64,000 bases of DNA from Lachnospiraceae bacterium (GTDB taxonomy: Bacteria; Bacillota; Clostridia; Lachnospirales; Bianqueaceae), in the NCBI GenBank assembly GCA_022794035.1, contig JAAWDX010000004.1, positions 62,001-126,000 of the forward strand, written 5' to 3'. Below are positions 46,993 through 56,409 of the stretch, piece after piece (positions within the stretch are counted from its first letter, which is position 1; each line of letters opens with the position of its first letter). Below the pieces are notes generated by a model. The model searched no databases. It was not told the DNA's origin and was given only the letters and a program-made list of their open reading frames with translations. A program made the translations under genes and the position numbers.

Positions 46993-47562
46993 TTAGTTAG
47001 CTCTTCCTAAATATTCTCCGGTACGCGTATCAATTTTGATCTTGCTTCCGATATTGATGAAAAGGGGCACATTGATCGTGGCACCTGTTTCCAGCGTCGC
47101 GGGCTTCATCACGTTGGTAGCAGTATCACCTTTGATACCGGGCTCTGTATGCGTAACCTCCAGCTCTACAAAAAGCGGCGGCTCTACTCCGAATACGTTT
47201 CCATTATGAGATAGAATCTTGACAGATTCATTTTCCTTTACAAACCGAAGCGCATCTCCCAGCTGCTCCTGATTGAGGCCGATCTGCTCATAGGTCTCGT
47301 TATCCATAAAGTAGAACAGGTCGCCGTCATTATACAGATACTCCATATCTTTGCGGTCGATATGCGCCCGATCCACCTTTTCTGTGGGACGGAAGGTCCG
47401 CTCGATGACACCGCCATCAATTATATTTTTTAATTTGGTGCGTACAAACGCCGCTCCTTTTCCCGGTTTTACATGTTGAAATTCAATAATCGTATAGATA
47501 TTGCCTTCCATCTCGATCGTAACGCCATTTCTAAATTCGCCAGCGCTAAGTACATCTGCCAT
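46993..47562 (-). CDS. efp: Elongation factor P
   Basis: 189 residues: KOW-like N-domain and two OB domains. Relieves ribosome stalling at proline runs. Seen: [20 protein letters not shown] with the tip Lys near residue 32, and the C-terminal [20 protein letters not shown] precedes the ATG. Possible minus-strand promoter TTGAAA-N17-TAAACT in the 90-base gap upstream. Confidence 0.97.
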   Translation of the reverse strand: MADVLSAGEFRNGVTIEMEGNIYTIIEFQHVKPGKGAAFVRTKLKNIIDGGVIERTFRPTEKVDRAHIDRKDMEYLYNDGDLFYFMDNETYEQIGLNQEQLGDALRFVKENESVKILSHNGNVFGVEPPLFVELEVTHTEPGIKGDTATNVMKPATLETGATINVPLFINIGSKIKIDTRTGEYLGRAN

Positions 47563-47652
47563 AGTTCATTCCTCCTAAGAATTCATCTACAAATTGTAAA
47601 ATACAAAAATACGTCATTTAAGTCTATAGTTTACCTGATTCTTTTCAAATTT

Positions 47653-48627
47653 TCAACTGTTTTTTTGTAAAAATTCCTTGACCCGTATGAGCCCCTCTCG
47701 GTAAGAAGCAAATCCAAGTCCGCTGATCTGGGCAATGCATACCGCCTCCGTCACACTAACATGACGAAAATCCTCGCGCTCCTGAATATCAGACAGATGC
47801 ACTTCCACCGTAGGAATCTGCACCGATGCGATCGCATCCCGCAGCGCATAGCTATAATGCGTCAAGGCTCCCGGATTGATTACGATTCCATCCACTCCTT
47901 CATAATATGCATTCTGCAGCTCATCAATCAGATTGCCCTCATGATTCGACTGCATACAGCGAACCTTTAGGCCCAGCTTTGCTCCCTCCTGCTCCACATA
48001 GGAAACAAGCGCTGCATAATTCTGTGTTCCATATACAGCAGGCTCCCGAATTCCCAAAAAGTTTAAATTGGGTCCATTCATGACCAAAACCTTCTTCGGC
48101 TCCAAAGAGTCCGCTAGCTTCTGTGCGATTTCTTCTGCGCTCATGTGCTCTGCCTCCTGTCTTTTAGTCGCCGCTCCTTCATAAAATGGCCTGCGGTACG
48201 TCATCATCTCTGTGATACGCTTTCTTTTCTCTTCTTCTGTGGCAGCGGTTTCCAAAAGGGGTCTGCTATGATCCTCTCGAAGCCGCTGATAAACCTCTTC
48301 CGGGCTTACATCCAGCCAGATAACCTCTGCCTGCTTTTCCTTAAGTAAACGGGCATTTTTCTGCTGCAGTATTGTCCCTCCGCCTAATGCTATAATATGC
48401 CCGCTTGTGCACAAAAGTTCCTCCAAAAGCTTATTTTCAATTTCCCTAAAATAGGCTTCTCCGTGCATATTAAAAATCTGTGATACCGACTGTCCCTCTC
48501 TGTCTTCAATCTCCTGATCGAGGTCAAGGAAAACACGGCCGCTTTTTTGCGCTAAGAGCTCTCCGACTGTTGTTTTGCCGCATCCCATATATCCAATCAA
48601 ATAGATATTTTCTTTTCCTCTATTCAT
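47653..48627 (-). CDS. aroKQ: Shikimate kinase-type II 3-dehydroquinate dehydratase fusion (AroK-AroQ)
   Basis: 324 residues in one frame. Residues 7-175 are shikimate kinase: GYMGCGKTTVG (P-loop), FLDLDQEIE (shikimate Asp), ALGGGTI and the lid RPLL. Residues 178-324 are a type II dehydroquinase: NGPNLNFLGIREPAVYG, QSNHEGNLID, NPGALTHYSYALRDAI, EVHLSDIQEREDFRHVS, all intact. The join is a short linker (ADSLEPKK) with no stop or internal ribosome site. These are steps 3 and 5 of the shikimate pathway; step 4 (AroE) is encoded just upstream. GGAGG is 7 bases before ATG 48627, which overlaps the aroE end; a longer frame to 48717 is not supported. Confidence 0.92.
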   Translation of the reverse strand: MNRGKENIYLIGYMGCGKTTVGELLAQKSGRVFLDLDQEIEDREGQSVSQIFNMHGEAYFREIENKLLEELLCTSGHIIALGGGTILQQKNARLLKEKQAEVIWLDVSPEEVYQRLREDHSRPLLETAATEEEKRKRITEMMTYRRPFYEGAATKRQEAEHMSAEEIAQKLADSLEPKKVLVMNGPNLNFLGIREPAVYGTQNYAALVSYVEQEGAKLGLKVRCMQSNHEGNLIDELQNAYYEGVDGIVINPGALTHYSYALRDAIASVQIPTVEVHLSDIQEREDFRHVSVTEAVCIAQISGLGFASYREGLIRVKEFLQKNS

Positions 48628-50050
48628 TGCTGAGCCTCCGTTTAGCAAGCAGCTGGAACCGGGCATGCATTCGTTTCTTTTCCTTTTCTTTAAAGTTCTT
48701 GCCCGTCCAGATCTCATAAGACCGAAGCCCCTGATAAAACAGCATGGAAAGCCCTCCTACTGAAAAACCGCCATATTCCCGCACTTTGCGGCAAAAAGCG
48801 GATTCCAGCGGATTAAATACCATATCAGCCGCATACCGAATCTGCCGGTAAAAGGCCTCGTTATACACTGGCAGCGTATCAATATCCGGATACATCCCTG
48901 CTGCCGTTGTCTGCAGCACAATCGGAAATGGCTCCTGCAGCAGCTCTTCTGCTGTGATACAGCGCATCCTCATGACTTCCTGCTGATTAAGAGACTGCAG
49001 CTTCTCCCGAAAATCCTGCAAAAGTTTTTCCGCTCGCTGCGCCGTTCGGTTATACACCACAACCTCCTTAGCCCCCTGCAGGTAACAAACCGTCAATGCG
49101 CTATGCGCTGCCCCGCCAGCCCCTAGGATGAGGACTTTCTGGCCTTTAATAGGAATCCGGTTGATTTTAAGAAGCTGTGTGAATCCATCCACATCTGTAT
49201 TATATCCCTTATATCCTTTGGGCGACCATTTCAGCGTATTGACCGCCCCAACCAGCCGGGCGCTTTGATCCAGCTCATAGGTGCATGCCATGACCGTCTG
49301 CTTATGCGGAATCGTTACATTGATTCCGCGAATTCCCAGTCCCCAGGCTCCCTGCATGGCTGACTGCAGATTTTCCGGCTTAACCTGAAACGGCATATAA
49401 GCATACTGATCGCCGCGCGCCTCGATAAAGATCTGATGAATCATCGGAGAAAGCGTATGCGCAATCGGATCGCCAATCACGGCCAGCAGCTGCGTAGAGC
49501 CGTCCACCCGCATCACGGCTTTCTTTTCTCGGTAATGCCGGATGCGGCCCTTTAAATTCAGATTGAAATGAGCAATCAGGTGCCGCTCTGGCTCCCGTTT
49601 GATTTTCGTCACCCATTCATCCCGCTCTTCTGAAATGGGTTTCACTAAAATACTATAAATTTTCCCTAGATTTCCTGCCCATATATCTGTAAAAAGCTGA
49701 TCGCCAATGATGGCAATTTGCTTTGATTTTAGCTTCATTTTCCGCCGGATACGGCCAATCCCGGTTGGAAATGGCTTGCGCGCTTTCCAGATCGCCGGCA
49801 CCGAAAGACGCTCTGCAAAAGACAGCACGCGCTCTTTTTTGCCATTAGAAATAATCCATACCGAAAATCCAACCTCTCGAAGCTGCTTGACCAGCTCCTC
49901 TGTGGGCTTATTCGGCAAAGGATCGTCATAGGGAGCCAGCGTATTGTCAATATCAAAAAGCAGTCCGCGGATCCCTTTATTCCATAGCTCATCATAGTCA
50001 ATATCAAAAATAGATTTTACATATTCCTTTGGCCTGAATATTTCTAGCAT
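48620..50050 (-). CDS. yqeG-aroE: YqeG HAD phosphatase-shikimate dehydrogenase fusion
   Basis: 476 residues in one frame. Residues 1-165 match YqeG, a HAD IIIA phosphatase: LLFDIDNTLAPY (Asp33, Asp35), ISNG, Lys92 in ARKPFP, and GDQLFTDIWAGN (Asp117). Residues 184-460 are shikimate dehydrogenase: IGDPIAHTLSPMIH, catalytic Lys250 in NVTIPHK, NTD at 282-284, the NADP loop GAGGAAHS at 308-315 and NRT at 332. The linker GRIRHYREKKAVMRVDG contains an ATG (residue 180) but only a weak A/G-rich sequence before it. In Bacillus yqeG and aroE are separate genes of one operon, so a fusion from neighbours is plausible. Basic C-terminal tail. Confidence 0.9.
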   Translation of the reverse strand: MLEIFRPKEYVKSIFDIDYDELWNKGIRGLLFDIDNTLAPYDDPLPNKPTEELVKQLREVGFSVWIISNGKKERVLSFAERLSVPAIWKARKPFPTGIGRIRRKMKLKSKQIAIIGDQLFTDIWAGNLGKIYSILVKPISEERDEWVTKIKREPERHLIAHFNLNLKGRIRHYREKKAVMRVDGSTQLLAVIGDPIAHTLSPMIHQIFIEARGDQYAYMPFQVKPENLQSAMQGAWGLGIRGINVTIPHKQTVMACTYELDQSARLVGAVNTLKWSPKGYKGYNTDVDGFTQLLKINRIPIKGQKVLILGAGGAAHSALTVCYLQGAKEVVVYNRTAQRAEKLLQDFREKLQSLNQQEVMRMRCITAEELLQEPFPIVLQTTAAGMYPDIDTLPVYNEAFYRQIRYAADMVFNPLESAFCRKVREYGGFSVGGLSMLFYQGLRSYEIWTGKNFKEKEKKRMHARFQLLAKRRLSNE

Positions 50051-50069
50051 ATCCGTAAGCCCTCCCGGT

Positions 50070-50714
50070 TTAGACCATTTTTTCCTGCTTCACTTTTTGA
50101 TCGATCACATGACGAGATGCCAGCTCGCGCCTAACCTCATCCAGTGTAACACCCTGCTGCAGCATCAGCACCAGCGCATGATAATACAGATCCGCCAGCT
50201 CATAGATGAGCTCTGCATTGCCCTCCTGTGATTTAGCGGCAATGATCACCTCTGTACATTCCTCGCCCACCTTTTTCAAAATCTTATCCAGCCCCTTCTG
50301 AAAAAGATAGGTCGTATAGGATCCTTCCGGCAGCTGCTCCTTTCTTTGCAGCAGCAGCTCATAGAGCTTCTCCGGTGAAAACGCCTCTTCTTCCCTTTGT
50401 TCAATGATCTGTGTAAAGCATGAATCCGTCCCCTGATGACAGGCCGGTCCCTGTTTAATCACTTCGATAAGCAGCGCATCCTGATCACAATCCGCCATAA
50501 TAGAAACCACCTTTTGCACATGTCCGCTGGTTTCTCCTTTTCGCCATAGCGTATTGCGGCTCCTCGACCAAAAGCAGGTATACCCTTCCTCCTGTGTAAT
50601 CGCCAGACTTTCCTGATTCATATAGGCTAGGGTCAATACCCTTTTTGTCTCATAATCCTGCACAATGACAGGTATAAGCCCCTGTTCATTCCATTTAAGC
50701 TGTTCCGGCTGCAT
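50070..50714 (-). CDS. hisI: Phosphoribosyl-AMP cyclohydrolase/phosphoribosyl-ATP pyrophosphatase HisIE
   Basis: 214 residues, steps 2 and 3 of histidine synthesis. HisI part (1-110): [26 protein letters not shown] and the zinc Cys in [10 protein letters not shown]. HisE part (about 115-214): [13 protein letters not shown] and [13 protein letters not shown]. Last his gene; the YqeG-AroE fusion starts 20 bases after it. Confidence 0.97.
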   Translation of the reverse strand: MQPEQLKWNEQGLIPVIVQDYETKRVLTLAYMNQESLAITQEEGYTCFWSRSRNTLWRKGETSGHVQKVVSIMADCDQDALLIEVIKQGPACHQGTDSCFTQIIEQREEEAFSPEKLYELLLQRKEQLPEGSYTTYLFQKGLDKILKKVGEECTEVIIAAKSQEGNAELIYELADLYYHALVLMLQQGVTLDEVRRELASRHVIDQKVKQEKMV

Positions 50715-50725
50715 GCTGTTCCTCC

Positions 50726-51487
50726 TTAATTTGTTTGTCTGACAACAATCTGATTCTGTGCCAGATAAGCCTTAAGCTCCGCAATCTTCACCTCTTGATA
50801 ATGAAAGATGGAAGCGGCCAGTCCTGCACTGACACTGGGCAGACTTTGAAAAAGCTGTAAAAAATCCTCTTTCTTTCCGGCACCGCCGGAAGCAATAATG
50901 GGTACTGCATATTCAGTCAGCTCTGCAAGCATTTTCAAATCAAAGCCTTGCTTCACGCCGTCCATGTCCATGCTGTTGAGCACGATCTCGCCTGCTCCCC
51001 GCTCTACGCCCTCTTTGACCCATGCTTTTAGCAGGCGGCCTGTATCTTCGCGGCCTCCCTTGGTAAATACATGAAATTCTCCGTTTACCCGCTTAGCGTC
51101 AACGGAAAGCACTACGCATTGGTCGCCGTATTTTTGGGCGGCTTCTTCGATGAGCGCTGGATTTTTCAGCGCTCCTGAATTGACGCTGACCTTGTCAGCT
51201 CCGCTTGCGAGAACCCGATCAAAATCCTGCAGGCTCTCAATGCCTCCGCCTACGGTTAGGGGAATAAAGATCTGTTTGGCTACCTCTCTTACCATATCGG
51301 TAAAGATCTTGCGCCCTTCTGCCGAGGCCGTAATATCGTAAAATACCAGCTCGTCAGCCCCTGCTTCATTATAAAACGCTGCCATAGCAACAGGATCCTC
51401 TACATCACGGATTCCCTCAAACTGTCTTCCTTTTACCACGCGGCCGCTTCTCACATCTAAGCAGGGAATGATCCTTTTGGCTAACAT
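50726..51487 (-). CDS. hisF: Imidazole glycerol phosphate synthase cyclase subunit HisF
   Basis: 253-residue barrel. Seen: [16 protein letters not shown] with the first catalytic Asp, [19 protein letters not shown] with the second, and [13 protein letters not shown]. Uses ammonia from HisH. Overlaps hisA by 7 bases. Confidence 0.97.
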   Translation of the reverse strand: MLAKRIIPCLDVRSGRVVKGRQFEGIRDVEDPVAMAAFYNEAGADELVFYDITASAEGRKIFTDMVREVAKQIFIPLTVGGGIESLQDFDRVLASGADKVSVNSGALKNPALIEEAAQKYGDQCVVLSVDAKRVNGEFHVFTKGGREDTGRLLKAWVKEGVERGAGEIVLNSMDMDGVKQGFDLKMLAELTEYAVPIIASGGAGKKEDFLQLFQSLPSVSAGLAASIFHYQEVKIAELKAYLAQNQIVVRQTN

Positions 51488-52197
51488 TCTGCCACCTCCA
51501 ACACCTTTTTTAGGTCCAGCATGCCTTCATAGAGGGCTTTGCCGACGATGGCTCCGGCTATACCGATGTCCTTTAGCTTTTCAATCTCCTCCAGATAGGT
51601 GATGCCGCCGGAGGCGATAATGGGAATCGTCAGCTCTTCCTTAAGCTGCTTATACAGTGGCAAATTGGTGCCGCATAGCCCTCCGTCCTTTGCGATATCA
51701 GTATAAATGACCGCGCAGACGCCTAGCTTCTCCAATTCTTTGCAAAAGGCTGCTGCCGAAAGCGCGGTTACTTCCTTCCATCCTCGTAGGGCAACCCTGC
51801 CTTTCTTGGCATCAACGCCCACTACAATTTGCTGCTGATACCGGTCGACCATCTTTTGCAGAAAGGAAAAATCTTCAGCTGCCGCAGTGCCTAAGATGAC
51901 CCGGCTGACTCCCGTTTCTAAATAGCGCTGGATGCGCTCCTCGGTGCGAATGCCGCCGCCTACCTCAATCTGCAGCTGACTGCCCTCTACCAGCTGACGA
52001 ATGGTTTCAAAATGGCTCATACTGCCATCGCGCGCGCCTGCTAAATCTACCAGATGCAGCCGTTTAGCCCCTGCCGCTTCAAAATAAGTCAAAATTTCCT
52101 TAGGGTTATCAAAATATACCTTTACGTCTTGATATTGCCCCTGCGTAAGGCGGACGGCCTTTCCGTCCAATAAATCAATTGCCGGCCAAATCTGCAT
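51481..52197 (-). CDS. hisA: Phosphoribosylformimino-AICAR isomerase HisA
   Basis: 238-residue barrel related to HisF. Seen: IWPAIDLLDGKAVRLTQG with the catalytic Asp, LQIEVGGGIRTEE, VIYTDIAKDGGLCG and IIASGGI. Between hisH and hisF. Confidence 0.97.
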   Translation of the reverse strand: MQIWPAIDLLDGKAVRLTQGQYQDVKVYFDNPKEILTYFEAAGAKRLHLVDLAGARDGSMSHFETIRQLVEGSQLQIEVGGGIRTEERIQRYLETGVSRVILGTAAAEDFSFLQKMVDRYQQQIVVGVDAKKGRVALRGWKEVTALSAAAFCKELEKLGVCAVIYTDIAKDGGLCGTNLPLYKQLKEELTIPIIASGGITYLEEIEKLKDIGIAGAIVGKALYEGMLDLKKVLEVAEC

Positions 52198-52223
52198 GAC
52201 GGTATCTCCTTTTCTGCTGAGTA

Positions 52224-52850
52224 TTACAGACGATTTGCCAAAGCAGCAAACTGCTGCAGTAGAGCAAGCCCCTCTTTTCCGCTTTTTTCCGGATGAAACT
52301 GCATTCCATAAATCAATCCTTTTCCTACAACCGCCGGAATCGATAGGCCTTCATATTCTGCATCGGCCAGCAAGACAGAGCCGCATTCACAGGCATAATA
52401 AGAATGCACAAAATAAACGCTGGAATGCGCTGACAACGGGGAAAGGATCGGATCCTGCTTCACCTTCCGAAGCTGATTCCACCCCATGTGAGGAACCAAA
52501 GCCTTAGGGTTTGGTATAGCCTGCCGGAGCGCATGAATGGTACCAGGCAAAAGACCAAGGCCTGCATGTTCCCCATATTCATAGCTTTTTTCAAATAAAA
52601 GCTGCATCCCCAGGCAGATTCCAAGCAGCGGCTTTCCCTTCTGTGCCTGCCGGATGACGAGTTCCCCGAGCTTAGATTCCTTCAGCTTTTGAGCTGCATC
52701 CCCAAACGCACCGACGCCAGGCAAAATGATGCCGTCTGCCGCTTCTATCGTGGCAGGATCTTTTGTCAGCTGACTCTCAATATGCAGATGTGCCAATGAG
52801 GCTGTGAGCGAAAATATATTGCCAACTCCATAATCAATCACGGCAATCAT
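52224..52850 (-). CDS. hisH: Imidazole glycerol phosphate synthase glutaminase subunit HisH
   Basis: 208-residue class I amidotransferase. Seen: VIDYGVGNIFS, ILPGVGAFGD, nucleophile Cys in LLGICLGMQLLFE, and His-x-Glu in GMQFHPEKS. Partner of HisF. Confidence 0.97.
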   Translation of the reverse strand: MIAVIDYGVGNIFSLTASLAHLHIESQLTKDPATIEAADGIILPGVGAFGDAAQKLKESKLGELVIRQAQKGKPLLGICLGMQLLFEKSYEYGEHAGLGLLPGTIHALRQAIPNPKALVPHMGWNQLRKVKQDPILSPLSAHSSVYFVHSYYACECGSVLLADAEYEGLSIPAVVGKGLIYGMQFHPEKSGKEGLALLQQFAALANRL

Positions 52851-52869
52851 AGTAGGCAGCTTCCTCCTT

Positions 52870-53460
52870 TTATATCAAAATGCCCTTTGTAGAGGGGATC
52901 TCATCCTTGGCCAGCGGATCCTTTGCGCAGGCCTGCTGCAAAGCCTTCCCAAATGTTTTAAAAAGGCATTCCAAAATATGATGCGTATTTTCTCCGGCAA
53001 GCTGTTTAATATGAAGCGTCGCGCCCGCATGGCGGGAAAAACCCAGAAAAAACTCTTTGGCAAGCTCCGTATCAAAATTCCCTACCTTCTGCGCATTTAA
53101 AGCTATATCATAGTTTAGATAGCTGCGTCCGCACAGGTCAAGCCCAACCAGCAAAAATGCGTCATCCATCGGTAAGGCAGCGCTCCCATAGCGCTGAATG
53201 CCCCGCATATCGCCCAGCGCCTTAGCAAGCGCCTGGCCGAATACAATGCCAATATCCTCCACCGAATGATGTGCATCTACTTCCAGATCGCCCTGACATT
53301 GAACGCTCAAATTAAAACGGCTCTGCTTTGTCATAGCTGTCAGCATGTGATCTAAAAAACCAATGCCTGTTTGTGCCTGGCAGATACCGCTGCCCTCTAC
53401 CTGTAACCGCAGCTCAATTTGTGTCTCATTTGTTTTTCTTGTAATCAATGCTTCTCTCAA
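52870..53460 (-). CDS. hisB: Imidazoleglycerol-phosphate dehydratase HisB
   Basis: 196 residues, single-function form without a phosphatase domain, so histidinol phosphatase must be elsewhere. Seen: GFLDHMLTAM, DAHHSVEDIGIVFG (metal HHxxE), FFLGFSRHAG and NTHHILECLFK. Overlaps hisC by 4 bases. Confidence 0.97.
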   Translation of the reverse strand: MREALITRKTNETQIELRLQVEGSGICQAQTGIGFLDHMLTAMTKQSRFNLSVQCQGDLEVDAHHSVEDIGIVFGQALAKALGDMRGIQRYGSAALPMDDAFLLVGLDLCGRSYLNYDIALNAQKVGNFDTELAKEFFLGFSRHAGATLHIKQLAGENTHHILECLFKTFGKALQQACAKDPLAKDEIPSTKGILI

Positions 53461-54509
53461 TTTAGGAGTACCTCAAATAATTTTCGTTTAAATTGTTCCA
53501 TTTCATTCTTGGTGCCAATCGTAACCCGAATGTAGTCCTCAATCAGCGGCTGATTAAAATGACGTACTAAAATTCCTTTTTCTCTAAGGCGCTGATACAG
53601 CTGATGTCCAGTAAACTCCGGGCACCGGAGCCACAAAAAGTTTGCCTTTGAATCCGTGACCTCGATAGCATGCTGACGAAGCTCTGCGATAAGCTGATCT
53701 CTCGTCTCCCTAATCTGCGTGCATGTCCACTGAAAGTATTCCTCATCTAGTACAGCCATGGCACCAGCCTTTAAGGTAAAACGGGAAATGGTATAAGAAT
53801 TAAAGGAATTTTTTATCCGCTCCAGCGCTTCAATCAGATGGGCCTGCCCCATGGCAAAGCCTAACCGTGCGCCGGCAAGCGCCCTGGATTTAGAAAAGGT
53901 TTGAATAACCAGCAAATTAGGATATTGATGAATATAAGGGACCATGGACTGCGCCCCAAAGTCCACATACGCTTCATCTACAATCAAAAGCCGCTGCGGA
54001 TGACGCGTTAAAAATTCAACCATGTCCTGCACAGGGATCGCAAGCCCTGTCGGCGCATTGGGATTGGCGATAATAACCGGCCCCTCCAGAGCATCATAAT
54101 CCTTTAAGTTTAGTTCAAATTTTTCTCTGAGTGGAACAATATGTTCTTGCAGCTTAAATAGCCGCGCATACACGGGATAAAAGCTATAGCTGATATTGGG
54201 ATGCGCTATTTCCTTATCCATAAGTGCCATAAAGGTAAATGCCAGGATTTCATCACTGCCATTGCCTACAAACACTTCATTTACATCCAGCTGGGCGCGC
54301 GCTGCCAGAATTGAACGCAGATTCTCTGCGGTAGGGTCCGGATATAGCCTTAAATTTTCCGCTGCAAAATCTAGCTGATTGAGCCATGGCGTTGGTGGAT
54401 AAGGACATTCATTGGTATTTAATTTGATATATTGCTGATCCTGCGGCTGTTCGCCTGGCGTATAAGGCAGAGCCTGCTCTGCCATCGGACTCCAAAAGAG
54501 ATGCATCAC
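53457..54509 (-). CDS. hisC: Histidinol-phosphate aminotransferase HisC
   Basis: 350 residues, PLP fold type I. Seen: KLNTNECPYPPTP, VGNGSDEILAF, NPNAPTGLAIP, IVDEAYVDFG, and the cofactor Lys in TFSKSRALAGARLGFA. Overlaps both neighbours by 4 bases. Confidence 0.96.
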   Translation of the reverse strand: MMHLFWSPMAEQALPYTPGEQPQDQQYIKLNTNECPYPPTPWLNQLDFAAENLRLYPDPTAENLRSILAARAQLDVNEVFVGNGSDEILAFTFMALMDKEIAHPNISYSFYPVYARLFKLQEHIVPLREKFELNLKDYDALEGPVIIANPNAPTGLAIPVQDMVEFLTRHPQRLLIVDEAYVDFGAQSMVPYIHQYPNLLVIQTFSKSRALAGARLGFAMGQAHLIEALERIKNSFNSYTISRFTLKAGAMAVLDEEYFQWTCTQIRETRDQLIAELRQHAIEVTDSKANFLWLRCPEFTGHQLYQRLREKGILVRHFNQPLIEDYIRVTIGTKNEMEQFKRKLFEVLLN

Positions 54510-55795
54510 CGCGCCTCCCCGCGGATCTCCGCTGCTCTGGCATGTGCTTCTAAGCCTTCTGCTCTGGCGAGCTTAGCAATTTTATCACTCACTGTCAAAA
54601 GTGATTCTTTTGTATAATACGTGATCTGTGATTTTTTAATAAAATCATCCACAGAAAGCGGCGATGCAAATTTAGCAGTACCGCTGGTTGGCAGCGTATG
54701 GTTAGGGCCTGCCCAATAATCTCCAAGAGATTCTGGCGCATAAGCGCCTAAGAAAACAGAGCCTGCATTTTTTACCTGACTCAGCAAATCAAACGGATGC
54801 CGCGTATAGATCTCTAAATGTTCTGGCGCGATTTCATTCGCCACCTCCATAGCCTGCGCCAAGGATGTCACATGAAAAATCCGGCCGTACTCCTGTAATG
54901 AGGCCTCTGCAATCTCTCTCCTCGGCAGCTCCTTCAGCTGTCTTTGCAGTTCCTTTTCTGTTTTTTCTGCTATCTCCAAACTATCCGTGACTAAAATAGC
55001 ACAGGCAAGCTTATCGTGCTCTGCCTGCGATAACAGATCTGCTGCCAAATGAGACGGATCTGCCGAATCATCTGCTACAATCAAAATCTCGCTAGGTCCG
55101 GCGATCATGTCAATATCCACTTGTCCAAACACCATTTTCTTGGCCATAGCCACATAAATATTTCCGGGACCAACAATTTTATATACCTTAGGAATTGATT
55201 CTGTTCCATAGCTAAGGGCAGCGATCGCCTGGGCGCCTCCAACCCTAAATACTTTGTCTACACCGGCGACATAAGCAGCTGCCAAAATCATATCTGCAAT
55301 CTCTCCCGTTTGGCTGGGAGGCGACACCAAAATCAGCTCCTCCACGCCAGCCAGCTTGGCCGGCACTGCATTCATAAGAACCGTAGACGGATAGGCCGCT
55401 GTTCCTCCCGGCACATAAATGCCTACCTTTTCAATTGGATTGATCAATTGCCCAAGCACGATTCCCTGCTGCTCATGTATCATAAAATCATGCTTTAACT
55501 GCTTTTCATGGTAGCGCCGGATTTGGTCGCAGGCTTCCTGCAAAATCACTTGCAATTCTTTTGAAATTCTGTCAAAGGCAGCCCGTATTTCCTCTTTACT
55601 GACTTCAAGCTGCGGCGTATCCGCATGGTCAAACTTTTGGTTATATCGCTTTACCGCCGCATCCCCGTTTTTTTCTACATCTGCTAAAATGTCCTTTACA
55701 GCCGCATTGACCTCGTCATATGCAAACTGACTTCTCATTGGAATCTGATCCTGCCATTTTTCTTTCCTAAGCTCTGTGACTGCAATCATGCGCAT
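54506..55795 (-). CDS. hisD: Histidinol dehydrogenase HisD
   Basis: 429 residues, last two steps of the pathway. Seen: PGGTAAYPSTVLMNAVPA, VGGAQAIAAL, VGPGNIYVA, IAGPSEILIVAD, LLSQAEHDKLA (zinc ligands) and GPNHTLPTSG. Overlaps hisG by 10 bases. Confidence 0.97.
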   Translation of the reverse strand: MRMIAVTELRKEKWQDQIPMRSQFAYDEVNAAVKDILADVEKNGDAAVKRYNQKFDHADTPQLEVSKEEIRAAFDRISKELQVILQEACDQIRRYHEKQLKHDFMIHEQQGIVLGQLINPIEKVGIYVPGGTAAYPSTVLMNAVPAKLAGVEELILVSPPSQTGEIADMILAAAYVAGVDKVFRVGGAQAIAALSYGTESIPKVYKIVGPGNIYVAMAKKMVFGQVDIDMIAGPSEILIVADDSADPSHLAADLLSQAEHDKLACAILVTDSLEIAEKTEKELQRQLKELPRREIAEASLQEYGRIFHVTSLAQAMEVANEIAPEHLEIYTRHPFDLLSQVKNAGSVFLGAYAPESLGDYWAGPNHTLPTSGTAKFASPLSVDDFIKKSQITYYTKESLLTVSDKIAKLARAEGLEAHARAAEIRGEAR

Positions 55796-56409
55796 TCTAT
55801 CTCCTTTAATCGATTCACAACCTCATCGATTCTGTCTTGCTTAAATCGATAGCTTGCTTTATTAACAATAACTCTTGCTGATATGGGCATAAAGCGGTCG
55901 ATGACCGCCAAATGATTCTCTTTTAGCGTCGTTCCTGTTTCTACAATATCTACAATGACATCCGAAAGCCCCAGCACCGGCGCCAGTTCAATGGAACCAT
56001 TCAGATGAATAAGCTCTATATCCCGTCCTTGTCTGGCATAATGCTTTCTCGCAATATTTTCAAATTTAGTGGCCACCCGAAGCTTTCGGCTGAAATCCTC
56101 TTGATAATCCTCTTTGGCAGCAACAGCCATATGACAGCGCCCAAACCCTAAATCAAGCATTTCGTATACATCTGCTTCTTTTTCTACCAGGATATCTTTA
56201 CCGGCGACTCCTAAATCGGCAGCGCCCTTTTCTACATAAACAGCCACATCAACAGGTTTAACCAGCAAAAACCTCAGTCCTGCCTGTGTATCCTCCAGCA
56301 CTAGCTTACGTCCAATATCCTCCATAGCGCTGCACGCATATCCGGCTCTTTTTAAAAGCGCATACACCTGCTCACCCAATCGGCCCTTAGGAAGTGCAAT
56401 GGTCAGCAT
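55786..56409 (-). CDS. hisG: ATP phosphoribosyltransferase HisG, short form
   Basis: 207 residues, first step of the pathway. Seen: LTIALPKGRLGEQ, DLGVAGKDILVE and the PRPP loop IVDIVETGTTLKEN. The short form lacks the regulatory domain and needs HisZ, encoded just before it. GGAGGA lies 7 bases before ATG 56409; a frame to 56433 is longer but lacks a site and would overlap more of hisZ. Confidence 0.96.
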   Translation of the reverse strand: MLTIALPKGRLGEQVYALLKRAGYACSAMEDIGRKLVLEDTQAGLRFLLVKPVDVAVYVEKGAADLGVAGKDILVEKEADVYEMLDLGFGRCHMAVAAKEDYQEDFSRKLRVATKFENIARKHYARQGRDIELIHLNGSIELAPVLGLSDVIVDIVETGTTLKENHLAVIDRFMPISARVIVNKASYRFKQDRIDEVVNRLKEIECA

